64,000 nucleotides of DNA from Rathayibacter sp. VKM Ac-2856 (GCF_013205055.1 NZ_JABMLF010000001.1:1426001-1490000); one strand, 5' to 3'. Positions 34,956 to 44,383 are shown, numbered from the stretch's first letter. Notes: generated by a model from the letters alone, not told the origin. Translations and numbers: made by a program.

Positions 34956-35786
34956 TCACTTTCCGGTGAGACACGCGGCGATCGACTTCGCCAGAGCCGC
35001 ACCGATCGAACCCGGTAGACCGGATGTCGCGGCGAGGCCGATCTGCGCCCCGTTGAGCCCGAGTCCGACGAGGCACTTGAGCACCAGGGGCGCCAGCCAC
35101 GCCGGGTCGGCGACCACCGGGTAGGCGACTCCAGGTGCTGTGTGGTCGACCGTCTGAGTGAGCGTCGAGCCGGACACCGAGTACTGCGTCGGCATCCGAT
35201 CCCCGTCCGCGTCGATCGCCCACGCCGCACCGACGACCATCGCGATGCCGCCGTCCGCGTCGACGACCGCCGTCCCGTCTCCGAGCAGCTCGAGCCGCTG
35301 TCCCTCGGCGAGGGTCACGTCGTAGGAGTAGTCGGTGGGGGCCTGAGCATCCGCGATCGTCGTCAGCATCTGCACACCGCGATCGCCGACCAGGACGGTG
35401 GTCGCGCTGTGAGGCGCGGGGTACACGACTCCGCCGTCCGCGAGAGTGACGGCCGGAGCCGCGCTCGCCGCATCGGGCAGGTCGACGCTGACGGTCCGAT
35501 CACCGTCGCTGATCCGCACTCCGAGGGCGGGGTCGGACGGGACGATCACCGAGCCGGACCCCGGGGAACCGAGCCCGGATCCTCCGGCGTCTGCGTCGTG
35601 CACGAGAGTCGGATCGATCCTCTCGACGTTCGCGAGAGCGTCGGCGACCGCCCCGGCGGCGAGCGCCGGCGGACCGGCGTCCTCCGCGGCCGCGGCCGCT
35701 GGGGCGGTCAGAGCGGAGACGACCAGCAGGGCCGTCAGAGTCGAAGCGGACGCGTGCCTCCGGGAGGCGAGCAGCGGGGACGTCAT
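34956..35786 (-). CDS. Secreted protein of unknown function
   Basis: 276 residues with a clear signal peptide (ASTLTALLVVSALTAPAAAAAEDAG, cleavage after about residue 35). The mature protein is rich in beta-strand patterns (VRISDGDRTVSVDLPDA, YSYDVTLAEGQRLELLGDGTAVV) and contains VAYPVVADPAWLAPL; it ends in a hydrophobic, Gly/Ala-rich tail of about 40 residues with two Cys. Similar VVADPAW-containing exported proteins occur in actinobacteria but I know no function. AAGGAG precedes the ATG. Confidence 0.75.
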   Translation of the reverse strand: MTSPLLASRRHASASTLTALLVVSALTAPAAAAAEDAGPPALAAGAVADALANVERIDPTLVHDADAGGSGLGSPGSGSVIVPSDPALGVRISDGDRTVSVDLPDAASAAPAVTLADGGVVYPAPHSATTVLVGDRGVQMLTTIADAQAPTDYSYDVTLAEGQRLELLGDGTAVVDADGGIAMVVGAAWAIDADGDRMPTQYSVSGSTLTQTVDHTAPGVAYPVVADPAWLAPLVLKCLVGLGLNGAQIGLAATSGLPGSIGAALAKSIAACLTGK

Positions 35787-35923
35787 GGGATCTCCTTCGA
35801 TCGCACGCGAGAGAAACTCGTGTTGCAGGAGAGGTTAGGAAAGTGCCCCCGCCGAAGGAAGGCCTGACGCCGGACGTCCCGTTCGGCGCGCGACGGATCC
35901 CCGTCCGCAGGGCGCCAGGGGTA

Positions 35924-35961
35924 GCCCCGCGGAGCGTCACGGGCGGCCCCGCGGAGCGTCA
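35924..35961. repeat. Pair of 16-bp direct repeats
   Basis: GCCCCGCGGAGCGTCA occurs at 35924-35939 and 35946-35961 in the spacer between the secreted-protein and VanY-like genes. No function apparent. Confidence 0.7.
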
Positions 35962-36029
35962 GCAGACGCGCAGCAGCCTGCCGCGTGTCGCAAGAGGGCC
36001 GGTCGAAGACCGCCGGCAGGAGGCCGCTG

Positions 36030-36911
36030 CTAGGAGGTCGTGCCCGCCGCGTAGTCGGGGGCGTCGGGGAGGCCGAAGAGGCGCTCGAGGGTGGGGATGC
36101 CTGCGTCCCGCAGGTGCTGGGCGAGCTCCACTCCGATGTAGCGCAGGTGGTACGGCTCCGACTCGTAGCCGGTGATCGGAGTGGTGTCGGGCTTGTAGCG
36201 GACGAGGAAGCCGAAGCGGTGCGCGTTCTCGCCGACCCACCGGCCCTCCGGGGTGTCGCCCCAGCAGATCTCGAGCGCGCAGGTGCCCGAGGAGCCGACG
36301 ACGTCGACCGCCCAGCCGGTCTGGTGCTCGCTGTGACCCGGGCGGGCGCTCGTCGCGTCCGCTCCGGCCTGCCCGCGCGAGGAGACCCAGCCGGCGTAGA
36401 CGCTCACCTGGGTGTCGTAGGAGCGGTACGCGCTCTGCACCGCCAGGGTCAGCCCGGCCTCGCTCGACGCCGCGGCGAACATCGGCACCAGCGCGTCCGC
36501 CGTCGCCTGGCGCATGGGCTGGCGGTTCACGTAGGGGACGGCCGGGTAGACGAGGTCCGCCGGGACGTAGTCGACCGGATTCAGGGTCCGGAGCTTGTTG
36601 ACCACCACCCAGATGCTGGCCGGATCGTCCACGGAGTGGGCGGCGAGGTCGATCCCGGGGGTGGGAGTCGGCGTCGGGGTCGGCGTCTCGACCGGCGTCT
36701 CGACCGGTGCGGCGCTCGCGGTCGCGGAGGCGCTCGGCGTCGCACTCGGCGAGGGGGTCCCGGTCGCCGTCGGAGCGGTCGGGCGACCGGCTCCGAGCGC
36801 CGCGTTCACGCCGACAGCGGCGACTCCGGCGGCCACCGCCACTCCCCCGATCACCAGTGCTCGGCGGCGCAGGGGGCGCCCCTCCGGAGTCCGGTTCTCG
36901 TCCGACGTCAT
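36030..36911 (-). CDS. M15-family D-alanyl-D-alanine carboxypeptidase (VanY-like)
   Basis: 293 residues with an N-terminal membrane/signal helix (ALVIGGVAVAAGVAAVGVNAALG, about 18-40) and a Thr/Pro-rich linker ending in six TP repeats. The peptidase domain has AVQSAYRSYDTQVSVY, the zinc motif ARPGHSEHQTGWAVDVV (His and Asp ligands, about 198-214) and the third ligand region SEPYHLRYIGVELA. It trims the terminal D-Ala of peptidoglycan stem peptides outside the membrane. Divergent from the MurE-like gene. Confidence 0.92.
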   Translation of the reverse strand: MTSDENRTPEGRPLRRRALVIGGVAVAAGVAAVGVNAALGAGRPTAPTATGTPSPSATPSASATASAAPVETPVETPTPTPTPTPGIDLAAHSVDDPASIWVVVNKLRTLNPVDYVPADLVYPAVPYVNRQPMRQATADALVPMFAAASSEAGLTLAVQSAYRSYDTQVSVYAGWVSSRGQAGADATSARPGHSEHQTGWAVDVVGSSGTCALEICWGDTPEGRWVGENAHRFGFLVRYKPDTTPITGYESEPYHLRYIGVELAQHLRDAGIPTLERLFGLPDAPDYAAGTTS

Positions 36912-37126
36912 GCTCCGAGCCTACGGGCGGGCCTGCCCGTAGACCGGCCCCGGAGTGCGGAAGCATCGGTCGAGGGATCTGTCCACCACTGCTCCTCCAC
37001 GCGGGTGTCGAATATCCTCAAAGGATTCACATAAGCGAACCCCCTAGCTTGAGTGACAGCCTCGGTGACCGCGCGCCTCCGCCCCCTCGGAAGCGCCGCC
37101 CCCGGTCCCGAAGACGAGAGGACCCC

Positions 37127-38671
37127 ATGCTGCGCCCCCTGCACGTCCGAGCAGTCCCCCTCCCCGCCCTCGCCCGCGCGCTCGAGCTGCCCGACGGCGA
37201 CGTCCCGCCCGTCGAGGTCTCGGGGATCACGCTCACCGCGTCGGACGTCGAGCCCGGCGACCTCTTCGTCGCGCTCGCCGGCGTGAACCGCCACGGCTCC
37301 GACTTCGTCACCGAGGCCGCCGAGCGCGGCGCCGCCGCCGTCCTCACCGACGCGGCCGGCGAGTCCGCCTCCCGCGCCACCGGCCTGCCCGTGCTGGTCG
37401 TCGACGACCCGCGGTCCCGCCTCGGCGCCGCGGCGGCGGTCGTCTACGCGACCACGGAGCGCGCGCCCCTGCTGCTCGGCGTCACCGGGACGAACGGCAA
37501 GACCTCCACGGTGCACATGCTCGAGGGCCTGCTGCGCCAGCTCGGCGTGAAGCCGGGCCTGAGCTCCACGGCCGAGCGCCACATCGGCGACACCTCCGTC
37601 ACCAGCGGGCTGACCACTCCCGAGGCCACCGAGCTGCACGCCCTCGTCGCGCGCATGGCGGAGGAGGGCGTGGGCGCCGCCGCGATCGAGGTCAGCGCGC
37701 AGGCCCTCACCCGGCACCGGGTCGACGGCGTGGTGTTCGACGTCGCCGCCTTCACCAACCTCAGCCACGACCACCTCGACGACTACGGCGACATGGACAC
37801 CTACTTCGCCCAGAAGGCGCAGCTGTTCCAGCCGGACCGCTCGCGCCGCGCGGTCGTATCACTCGACTCCCCCGCCGGGCACCGGATCGTGGGCACCGCG
37901 GGCGTGCCCGTCACCACGATCACCTCGCTGCCGGACGTCGACGCCGACTGGCGCGTGAGCATCCTCGAGCAGGAGTTCGGCCGCACGCACTTCCGCGTCG
38001 AGAACCGGGAGAAGCGGGCGATCACGACGTCCGTCCCGATCATCGGCGCGCACATGGCGGCCAACGCCGCGCTGGCGATCGTCATGCTGATCGAGGCGGG
38101 CCGGCCGATCGGCGAGATCCGCGCCGCCCTGCACCGCGACGGCGGACTCGACGTCTCCCTCCCCGGCCGCACCGAGCGCGTCTCCGGCGAGCACGGCCCC
38201 ACCGTCTACGTCGACTTCGGCCACAGCGCCGACGCGTTCGCCCGCACGCTCGAGGCGGTGCGCGAGGTCACCCCGGGCCGCGTGATCATGGTCTTCGGCG
38301 CGGACGGCGACCGCGACGCGCTCAAGCGGCCCGCGATGGCCGAGGCCGCGGTCTCGGGCAGCGACGTGCTGGTGATCACCGACCACCACCCGCGCTTCGA
38401 GGACCCGGCGTCGATCCGCAGCACCCTGATGGCGGCGGCCCGCGCGGCGCGGCCGGACGGCGAGATCCACGAGGTCGACGACCCCAAGCGCGCGATCCGC
38501 GTCGCCGTGTCGCTGGCGCAGGAGGGCGACTCGATCCTCTGGGCCGGACCGGGCCACCAGAACTACCGCGACATCCAGGGCGTGCGGACGCCGTACTCGG
38601 CGCGTGCCGAGGCGCGGGCGGCGCTCCGCGAGGCGGGCTGGACCGAGGCGGCCGTCCCCGCGCACAGCTGA
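37127..38671 (+). CDS. MurE-like Mur ligase (UDP-MurNAc-tripeptide synthetase family)
   Basis: 514 residues from ATG 37127. Three Mur ligase domains: N-terminal substrate domain (DVEPGDLFVALAGVNRHGSDF), central ATPase with GVTGTNGKTSTVHMLEGLL (about 116-134), SSTAERHIGD, VFTNLSHDHLDDYGDMD-like segment, and a C-terminal domain. The motif that binds the third amino acid in MurE (DNPR) reads DHHPR (419-423), and the GKGHE motif reads GPGHQ. The enzyme adds an amino acid to UDP-MurNAc-dipeptide or acts on a related substrate. It is not in a division/cell-wall cluster here, so it may be a second, specialised MurE. Confidence 0.85.
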   Translation: MLRPLHVRAVPLPALARALELPDGDVPPVEVSGITLTASDVEPGDLFVALAGVNRHGSDFVTEAAERGAAAVLTDAAGESASRATGLPVLVVDDPRSRLGAAAAVVYATTERAPLLLGVTGTNGKTSTVHMLEGLLRQLGVKPGLSSTAERHIGDTSVTSGLTTPEATELHALVARMAEEGVGAAAIEVSAQALTRHRVDGVVFDVAAFTNLSHDHLDDYGDMDTYFAQKAQLFQPDRSRRAVVSLDSPAGHRIVGTAGVPVTTITSLPDVDADWRVSILEQEFGRTHFRVENREKRAITTSVPIIGAHMAANAALAIVMLIEAGRPIGEIRAALHRDGGLDVSLPGRTERVSGEHGPTVYVDFGHSADAFARTLEAVREVTPGRVIMVFGADGDRDALKRPAMAEAAVSGSDVLVITDHHPRFEDPASIRSTLMAAARAARPDGEIHEVDDPKRAIRVAVSLAQEGDSILWAGPGHQNYRDIQGVRTPYSARAEARAALREAGWTEAAVPAHS

Positions 38672-38789
38672 GCCACGGCGGCGTCGACCCCCTCGCAGGC
38701 GGCGCCGGACCCCGGATCGGGTGGGCCCCTCTGAGATCCTCCACAGGCTCGCCGGAAGCGGTGGAGCGGACTCCGCACGCGGTGTAACT

Positions 38790-38804
38790 TTGCGCAGCAC
38801 GCAA
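38790..38804. promoter_or_regulatory. Small inverted repeat upstream of MFS exporter gene
   Basis: TTGCG-CAGCA-CGCAA lies 55 bases upstream of the MFS GTG start, in the most AT-rich part of the spacer (GTAACTTTGCG...AACGTTTGCGG). A possible promoter/operator; weak evidence. Confidence 0.25.
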
Positions 38805-38858
38805 CGTTTGCGGCGGTCCGCCGTGCCCTGGCGGCGTCCGCCAGACAAGGGGACCCCC

Positions 38859-40691
38859 GTGACCGATTCCGCCCGCCCGCCCGCTCCCGCCGCCACCCCG
38901 TCGGGCGCGATCATGTCCCACCGCCAGATCCTCTTCGTGATCTTCGGCCTGATGGCGGGGATGTTCCTCTCCTCGCTCGACCAGACGATCGTCGGCACCT
39001 CGATGCGCACGATCGCCGACGACCTCGACGGCCTCTCCCAGCAGGCCTGGGTCACCACCGCGTACCTGATCGTCTCGACGATCGCGACGCCGATCTACGG
39101 CAAGCTCTCCGACATCTTCGGCCGCCGCCCGCTCTACCTGATCGCGATCGTGCTCTTCCTGATCGGCTCGCTCCTGGCCGGCTTCGCCACGTCGATGCTC
39201 GGCCTCGCCGGCTTCCGCGCGGTGCAGGGCCTCGGCGCCGGCGGACTGATGTCCCTCGCGCTCACCGTGATGGGCGACATCCTGCCGCCGCGCGAGCGCG
39301 CCAAGTACCAGGGCTACTTCCTCGCCGTCTTCGGCGTCTCCAGCGTCGTCGGCCCGCTGATCGGCGGCCTCCTCGCCGGCACCCCCGAGATCCTCTTCAT
39401 CACCGGTTGGCGCTGGGTCTTCCTGATCAACCTGCCGATCGGCGCGGTGGCGCTGTTCATCGTCGTCCGGTTCCTGCACCTGCCCAAGCCCGCCGCCCGC
39501 CGCTCGGTGCGGATCGACTGGTGGGGCGCGGCGCTCGTCGTCATCGCCGCCGTGCCGCTGCTGCTGGTCGCCGAGCAGGGGCGCGAGTGGGGCTGGGGCT
39601 CCTCGATCGCCTGGGTCTGCTACATCGTCGGCGCGCTCGGCATCGTCGGCTTCATCGCGGCCGAGCGGATGATGGGCGACGACGCGCTGATCCCGCTGAA
39701 GCTCTTCCGCTCGCCGACGTTCTCGATGGCGACCGTGCTGGGCGTGCTCGTCGGCTTCGGCATGTTCGGCGGCATGATGGCGCTCCCGCTGTACCTGCAG
39801 CTCGTCAACGGCGCGACGCCGACCGAGTCCGGATTCCTGATGCTGCCGATGATCCTCGGCCTGATGATCGCCTCGATCGTCTCGGGCCAGATCATCTCGC
39901 GCACCGGCCGCTACCGCGCCTTCCCCATCCTCGGCACCTTCCTGATGTCGGCCGCGTTCTTCTCCCTGTCCTTCGTCTCGATCGACAAGCCGGTGATCTT
40001 CGTGATGGGCGGGATGCTGCTGCTCGGCCTCGGACTCGGCCAGATGATGCAGACGCTCACCCTCGCCTCGCAGAACTCCGTCGGCACCGCCGACATGGGC
40101 GTCGCGACCAGCGCCTCGACCTTCTTCCGCCAGATCGGCGGCACCCTGGGCACGGCGGTCATCTTCTCGGTGCTCTTCAGCCGCATCCCCGACACCATCG
40201 CCGCGGCCTTCAAGAACCCGGCCATCGCCGCGGACCTGCAGGCCGCCACCGCGGATCCGGCCGTCACGGGCGACCCGGCCAACGCGGGCATCCTGAAGCT
40301 GCTGCAGTCGCAGGACACCTCCGCGATCGGCTCGGCGCTCGACGGCGACACCTCGTTCCTGAACACCGCGAACGACGCGCTCTCGGCACCGTTCCTCACC
40401 GGCTTCAACGACGCGACGGTCACCGTCTTCCAGGTGGCGCTCGGCGTGGTGCTGCTCGCCTTCGTCCTGTCCTGGTTCCTCAAGACCCCGCCGCTGCGGG
40501 CGAAGTCGGCGATGCAGGAGGCGCACGACCTCGCGAACGAGGACGCCGCGGCCGAGCTGCGCCGGACCGATCCGCAGCTGGCCGCTCGAGCCGGCGCGGA
40601 CCTCGCCGCCGGGAGCATCGAGCCCGACGTGCGGACCGACTCCGTCGCCACCGCGCCCCGGCGCACGGAGGACGGCGGCCGGCGGGGCTGA
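38859..40691 (+). CDS. MFS multidrug exporter (DHA2/EmrB-QacA type, 14 TM)
   Basis: 610 residues from GTG 38859 with AAGGGG 7 bases upstream. Fourteen hydrophobic segments are visible. Motif A is GKLSDIFGRRPLYL, motif C-like ...FGVSSVVGPLIGGLLAG, and motif D1 FLSSLDQTIVGTSMRTIADDL is typical of drug:H+ antiporters of the EmrB/QacA family. It exports hydrophobic compounds using the proton gradient. The C-terminal 80 residues are cytoplasmic and acidic. Stands alone with its own promoter region. Confidence 0.93.
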   Translation: MTDSARPPAPAATPSGAIMSHRQILFVIFGLMAGMFLSSLDQTIVGTSMRTIADDLDGLSQQAWVTTAYLIVSTIATPIYGKLSDIFGRRPLYLIAIVLFLIGSLLAGFATSMLGLAGFRAVQGLGAGGLMSLALTVMGDILPPRERAKYQGYFLAVFGVSSVVGPLIGGLLAGTPEILFITGWRWVFLINLPIGAVALFIVVRFLHLPKPAARRSVRIDWWGAALVVIAAVPLLLVAEQGREWGWGSSIAWVCYIVGALGIVGFIAAERMMGDDALIPLKLFRSPTFSMATVLGVLVGFGMFGGMMALPLYLQLVNGATPTESGFLMLPMILGLMIASIVSGQIISRTGRYRAFPILGTFLMSAAFFSLSFVSIDKPVIFVMGGMLLLGLGLGQMMQTLTLASQNSVGTADMGVATSASTFFRQIGGTLGTAVIFSVLFSRIPDTIAAAFKNPAIAADLQAATADPAVTGDPANAGILKLLQSQDTSAIGSALDGDTSFLNTANDALSAPFLTGFNDATVTVFQVALGVVLLAFVLSWFLKTPPLRAKSAMQEAHDLANEDAAAELRRTDPQLAARAGADLAAGSIEPDVRTDSVATAPRRTEDGGRRG

Positions 40692-40841
40692 CCCCTCGCC
40701 GTCCGCTCCCGCCGACCCTCGACGGCCCGGACGCCTCGGCGTGCCAGGCCGTCGGCGTTCTCCGGCGCGGTGCGCCACGGCGGCGAGAGAGCGCTCCACG
40801 GAGGTCATAGGATGACGGGACAGCCGCCGAAGGAGTCCGCA

Positions 40842-42311
40842 GTGACCGTTCCCCCCTCCCCCGCCACGCCCGCCCTCTCCGAGCAGATCGCCCGGGCCGA
40901 CCGCCTCGCCGCGCGCGACTGGCCCGCCGGATTCCTCTGGGGCTCCGCCACCGCCGCCGCCCAGATCGAGGGCGCCGGTCACGAGGGCGGCAAGGAGGAC
41001 AGCATCTGGGACGCCTTCTCCCGCGTCCCCGGTGCCGTCGCGAACGGCGACACTCCCGAGGTCGCCGTCGACCACTACCACCGCATGCCCGCCGACGTGA
41101 AGCTGATGAAGCGCCTGGGGCTCGACTCCTACCGCTTCTCGGTCAGCTGGTCGCGGGTGAAGCCCGGCGACCGCTCGGTCAACGCCGAGGGACTCGACTT
41201 CTACTCCCGCCTCGTCGACGAGCTGCTCGACGCGGGCGTGCTGCCCTGGCTGACGCTCTACCACTGGGACCTCCCGCAGGCGCTCGAGGAGCAGGGCGGC
41301 TGGACGAACCGCGACACCGCCGAGCGGTTCCGGGACTACGCCGAGGCCGTCCACGCCCGCCTGGGCGACCGGGTCGAGCACTGGACCACCTTCAACGAGC
41401 CGTTCTGCTCGACCCTGCTGTCCTACGGCGCCGGGATCCACGCGCCCGGCGTGATCTCGCAGCAGGCCGCGCTCGCGGCGGTGCACCACACCCACCTCGC
41501 GCACGGCCTCGCGGTCTCGGCCCTGCGCGAGCTCGGCGCGCAGAACCTCGGCATCACGCTGAACCTCTCCAACGCCGTCCCCGACGACCCCGAGGACGAG
41601 GTCGACCTCGACGCCGCGCGCCGCTTCGACGCGCTGCAGAACCGCATCTTCCTCGACCCGCTGCTGCTCGGCGAGTACCCCGAGGACCTCCTCGAGGACG
41701 TCGCGGGCCTCGGCCTCGACGAGCTGATCCTCGACGGCGACCTCGCGACGATCGCGCAGCCGCTCGACTTCCTCGGCGTGAACCACTACCACGACGACAA
41801 CGTCTCGGGTCACCCGCTGCCGGCCGGCGCCGAGGACTTCGCCCAGGCCACCGAGCGCGAGGTCGGCTCGCCGTGGGTCGGCTCCGAGTCGATCACCTTC
41901 CCCTCCCGCGGCCTCCCCCGGACCGCGATGGACTGGGAGGTGCACCCCGACGGGCTGCGCTACCTGCTCACCCGGCTCGGCCTGGAGTACGAGAACCTCC
42001 CGCCGCTCTACGTCACCGAGAACGGCGCCGCCTACAACGACGTCGTCGAGGACGGCCGCGTGCACGACGCCGACCGCACCCAGTACGTGCTCGACCACGT
42101 CGAGAAGGTCGCCGACGCGATCGACCAGGGCGCCGACGTCCGCGGCTACTTCGTCTGGTCGCTGCTCGACAACTACGAGTGGGCCTGGGGCTACGAGAAG
42201 CGCTTCGGCATCGTCCGCGTCGACTACTCCAGCCAGGAGCGCCTGATCAAGGACTCCGGGCTCGTCTACTCCCGCCTGATCGGCGGCACCGCGGCCGAGG
42301 CGCTGGACTAG
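40842..42311 (+). CDS. GH1 family beta-glucosidase
   Basis: 489 residues from GTG 40842, preferred over ATG 40812 because GAAGGAG sits 6 bases upstream. GH1 landmarks in order: FLWGSATAAAQIEGA, SYRFSVSWSRVKP, LYHWDLPQALEEQGGW, acid/base TFNEPF (Glu near 173), nucleophile YVTENGAAYND (Glu near 393) and DNYEWAWGYEKRFGIVRVDY. No signal peptide, so it acts in the cytosol on imported beta-glucosides such as cellobiose. The LacI regulator begins 3 bases after its stop. Confidence 0.95.
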   Translation: MTVPPSPATPALSEQIARADRLAARDWPAGFLWGSATAAAQIEGAGHEGGKEDSIWDAFSRVPGAVANGDTPEVAVDHYHRMPADVKLMKRLGLDSYRFSVSWSRVKPGDRSVNAEGLDFYSRLVDELLDAGVLPWLTLYHWDLPQALEEQGGWTNRDTAERFRDYAEAVHARLGDRVEHWTTFNEPFCSTLLSYGAGIHAPGVISQQAALAAVHHTHLAHGLAVSALRELGAQNLGITLNLSNAVPDDPEDEVDLDAARRFDALQNRIFLDPLLLGEYPEDLLEDVAGLGLDELILDGDLATIAQPLDFLGVNHYHDDNVSGHPLPAGAEDFAQATEREVGSPWVGSESITFPSRGLPRTAMDWEVHPDGLRYLLTRLGLEYENLPPLYVTENGAAYNDVVEDGRVHDADRTQYVLDHVEKVADAIDQGADVRGYFVWSLLDNYEWAWGYEKRFGIVRVDYSSQERLIKDSGLVYSRLIGGTAAEALD

Positions 42312-42314
42312 ACC

Positions 42315-43337
42315 GTGTCCGAGGGCATCAGGGGAGGCGGGCGCTCGCCGACGCTCGAGGCGGTGGCCGCGCGGGCCGGAGTCTCGCGCGCCACCGTCTC
42401 GCGGGTCGTCAACAACGCGCCGCAGGTCGCCGCCGAGATCGTCACCGCGGTGCAGAAGGCGATCGCGGAGCTCGACTACGTGCCCAACCGGGCGGCGCGG
42501 ATGCTCGCCTCCCGCCGCACGCAGTCCATCGCGCTGATCGTGCCGGAGTCGACCGCGCGCGTCTTCGCCGACCCGTTCTTCGCGGCGATCGTGCAGGGCG
42601 CCGCGATGCGCCTGGCCGACACCGACTACACGCTCTCGATGCTGATCGCGTCGGAGACGAGCGGCGAGAAGACACGCCGCTACCTTCTCGGCGGCAACGT
42701 GGACGGGGCTCTGGTGGTCTCGCACCACTCGGGCGACCACTCCTACGCGGCGCTCTCGAACTCGCTGCCGATCGTCTTCGGCGGGCGGCCGCTCTCGCCG
42801 GACGAGCGCGACTCCTACTACGTCGACGTCGACAACGCCGACGGAGCGGCCGTCGCGACCGCGCACCTGATCGCGGGCGGCCGCCGCCGCATCGCGACGA
42901 TCGCCGGCCCGGCCGACATGCCGCCGGGGGTCGACCGCCTGATCGGCTGGCGCAGCGCCCTGACCGACGCCGGCCTGGACGACTCCCTCGTCGAGTGGGG
43001 CGACTTCTCGCCCGAGAGCGGCACCGACGCGATGCGCCGCCTCCTCGAGCGCGACCCGTCGATCGACGGCCTCTTCGCGGCGAACGACCAGATGGCCGTC
43101 GGCGCGTACGCGGCGCTGCGGGAGGCGGGCCGCCGCGTCCCCGAGGACGTCGCCGTGGTCGGCTTCGACGACGACATCTTCGCCCGCTCCGCCGTCCCCG
43201 CTCTGAGCACCGTCCGCCAGGTCCCGGTCGACCTCGGCGCCCGCATGGCCGAGCTGCTGACCGCCCGCATCGAGGGCGTCGACGTCGACCACCGCACCCT
43301 GATGCCCACCGAGCTGGTCGTCCGCGCGAGCTCCTGA
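42315..43337 (+). CDS. LacI family transcriptional regulator
   Basis: 340 residues, GTG start 3 bases after the beta-glucosidase stop. The helix-turn-helix (TLEAVAARAGVSRATVSRVVNNAPQVAAEI, about 11-40) with hinge helix NRAARMLASRRTQ is followed by the periplasmic-binding-like sensor (IALIVPESTARVFADPFFAAI, DGLFAANDQMAVGAYAALREAG). It most likely represses the GH1 gene until a beta-glucoside is present. Confidence 0.93.
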   Translation: MSEGIRGGGRSPTLEAVAARAGVSRATVSRVVNNAPQVAAEIVTAVQKAIAELDYVPNRAARMLASRRTQSIALIVPESTARVFADPFFAAIVQGAAMRLADTDYTLSMLIASETSGEKTRRYLLGGNVDGALVVSHHSGDHSYAALSNSLPIVFGGRPLSPDERDSYYVDVDNADGAAVATAHLIAGGRRRIATIAGPADMPPGVDRLIGWRSALTDAGLDDSLVEWGDFSPESGTDAMRRLLERDPSIDGLFAANDQMAVGAYAALREAGRRVPEDVAVVGFDDDIFARSAVPALSTVRQVPVDLGARMAELLTARIEGVDVDHRTLMPTELVVRASS

Positions 43338-43343
43338 CGGCCG

Positions 43344-43388
43344 CTCCCACCCTTCCCACCCCTCCCGCCCCTCCCACCCCTCCCACCC
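43344..43388. repeat. 9-bp tandem repeat (CTCCCACCC)x5
   Basis: Five 9-base units, all pyrimidine except one purine, sit just after the LacI stop and before the hairpin at 43394. Simple polypyrimidine repeat. Confidence 0.8.
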
Positions 43389-43393
43389 CTCGA

Positions 43394-43428
43394 AAGTTGT
43401 CGTACTCGACGATCGAGTACGACAACTT
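43394..43428. terminator. Hairpin, left copy, bordering second DUF559-like gene
   Basis: AAGTTGTCGTACTCGA (43394-43409) and TCGAGTACGACAACTT (43413-43428) form a perfect 16-bp stem. The related copy at 44491-44531 lies on the other side of the gene. It separates the convergent LacI and DUF559-like genes. Confidence 0.8.
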
Positions 43429-43474
43429 CTGAGGAGTGGACGGCCAGGACACGCGCTGAGCGACAGCGGCGCGC

Positions 43475-44383
43475 TCACGGGCGCCAGCCGTGAGCCATGA
43501 GGGCGGCGCGGATCTCGGCGACTGTCCGGGCGCTGTCCCGGCCGAGCCCGTCGGCTCTGACCACCACCTGGATCCAGCCCGCCAGCTGGAGCGCCAGGGA
43601 GCGCTCGCGATCGCGCGCGTACTGCGCATCGCTCGTCTGGTGCTGGCGGCCGTCGTACTCCGCGAGCACCTTCCACTGCCGGAAGACGAGGTCGCCGATC
43701 GCGATGAGGTGGCCGCCGACCCTGATCTCGGCATTGACCTCCGGAACCGGAAGTCCCGCCTCGTGGGCCAGCGACCGCAGCTCCGTCTCCTTGCGCGAGG
43801 CCGCAGCGGTCGAGACGAGACGCAGCAGCGCGTCGAGCCGCCGGCGTCCCCTCCCGTGGTACCCGTCCACTCGATCCTGCAGTTCGGAGAGTTCCGTGTA
43901 CGGCCGCGGGTCGGAGCGGTCCGGGTAGCGGGGGACGAGGAGGAGGTGATCGGCCGCCGCGAGGAGGTCGCGATCCGGAAGGAGCATCGCGAGGGAGACC
44001 CACGTCGACGCCGCGTCGGCGACCGGCAGGCCGAAGCGGCGCACCACGTCGACGTGCTGCGGCAGGAGGACGTGCCCGACGACTCCTCGGGTGCGGGGCG
44101 GGCGACGCGGCGAGAAGGCGGCGACGTGGATCTGGTCGTCCTCGAGCCTCCTGAACGGGAGCGGAACCGTCCAGGCCTCGGCCGCGGTGAGGTGCGAGAA
44201 GAACTGACCGGGCCGAAGCCGCGGCCGGTACGCCGTCGCCCGCTCGAGGTGCGTGACCGGCACGACCCGCGTCCTCACTCCGTGGAACGGACTGGCCAGC
44301 CGCGGCGAGCGCAGCTCGCCGTCCGTCGCTCCTCCGCGGAGGGCTGAGCGCCGGGTGAACTCTCCGAGATCCATGTCTGTCAT
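43475..44383 (-). CDS. DUF559/Vsr-like endonuclease-fold protein (second copy of the type)
   Basis: 302 residues from ATG 44383. N-terminal half: SHLTAAEAWTVPLPFRRLEDDQIHVAAF and GLPVADAASTWVSLAMLLPDRDLLAAADHLL follow the AbiEi-like plan seen in the gene at 25049. C-terminal half: ETELRSLAHEAGLPVPEVNAEI, IGDLVFRQWKVLAEYDGRQHQ (Asp, Glu-x-Asp/His ligands), YARDRERSLALQLAGWIQVVVRADGL, a DUF559-like nuclease core. Function unknown. Like the other copy it is bordered by a hairpin pair. Confidence 0.8.
   Translation of the reverse strand: MTDMDLGEFTRRSALRGGATDGELRSPRLASPFHGVRTRVVPVTHLERATAYRPRLRPGQFFSHLTAAEAWTVPLPFRRLEDDQIHVAAFSPRRPPRTRGVVGHVLLPQHVDVVRRFGLPVADAASTWVSLAMLLPDRDLLAAADHLLLVPRYPDRSDPRPYTELSELQDRVDGYHGRGRRRLDALLRLVSTAAASRKETELRSLAHEAGLPVPEVNAEIRVGGHLIAIGDLVFRQWKVLAEYDGRQHQTSDAQYARDRERSLALQLAGWIQVVVRADGLGRDSARTVAEIRAALMAHGWRP

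Noticed and set aside
43344-43388. Possible CRISPR-like array
   Set aside because: Units are 9 bases in direct tandem without spacers; it is a simple pyrimidine repeat. No CRISPR array or cas gene was seen anywhere in the window.
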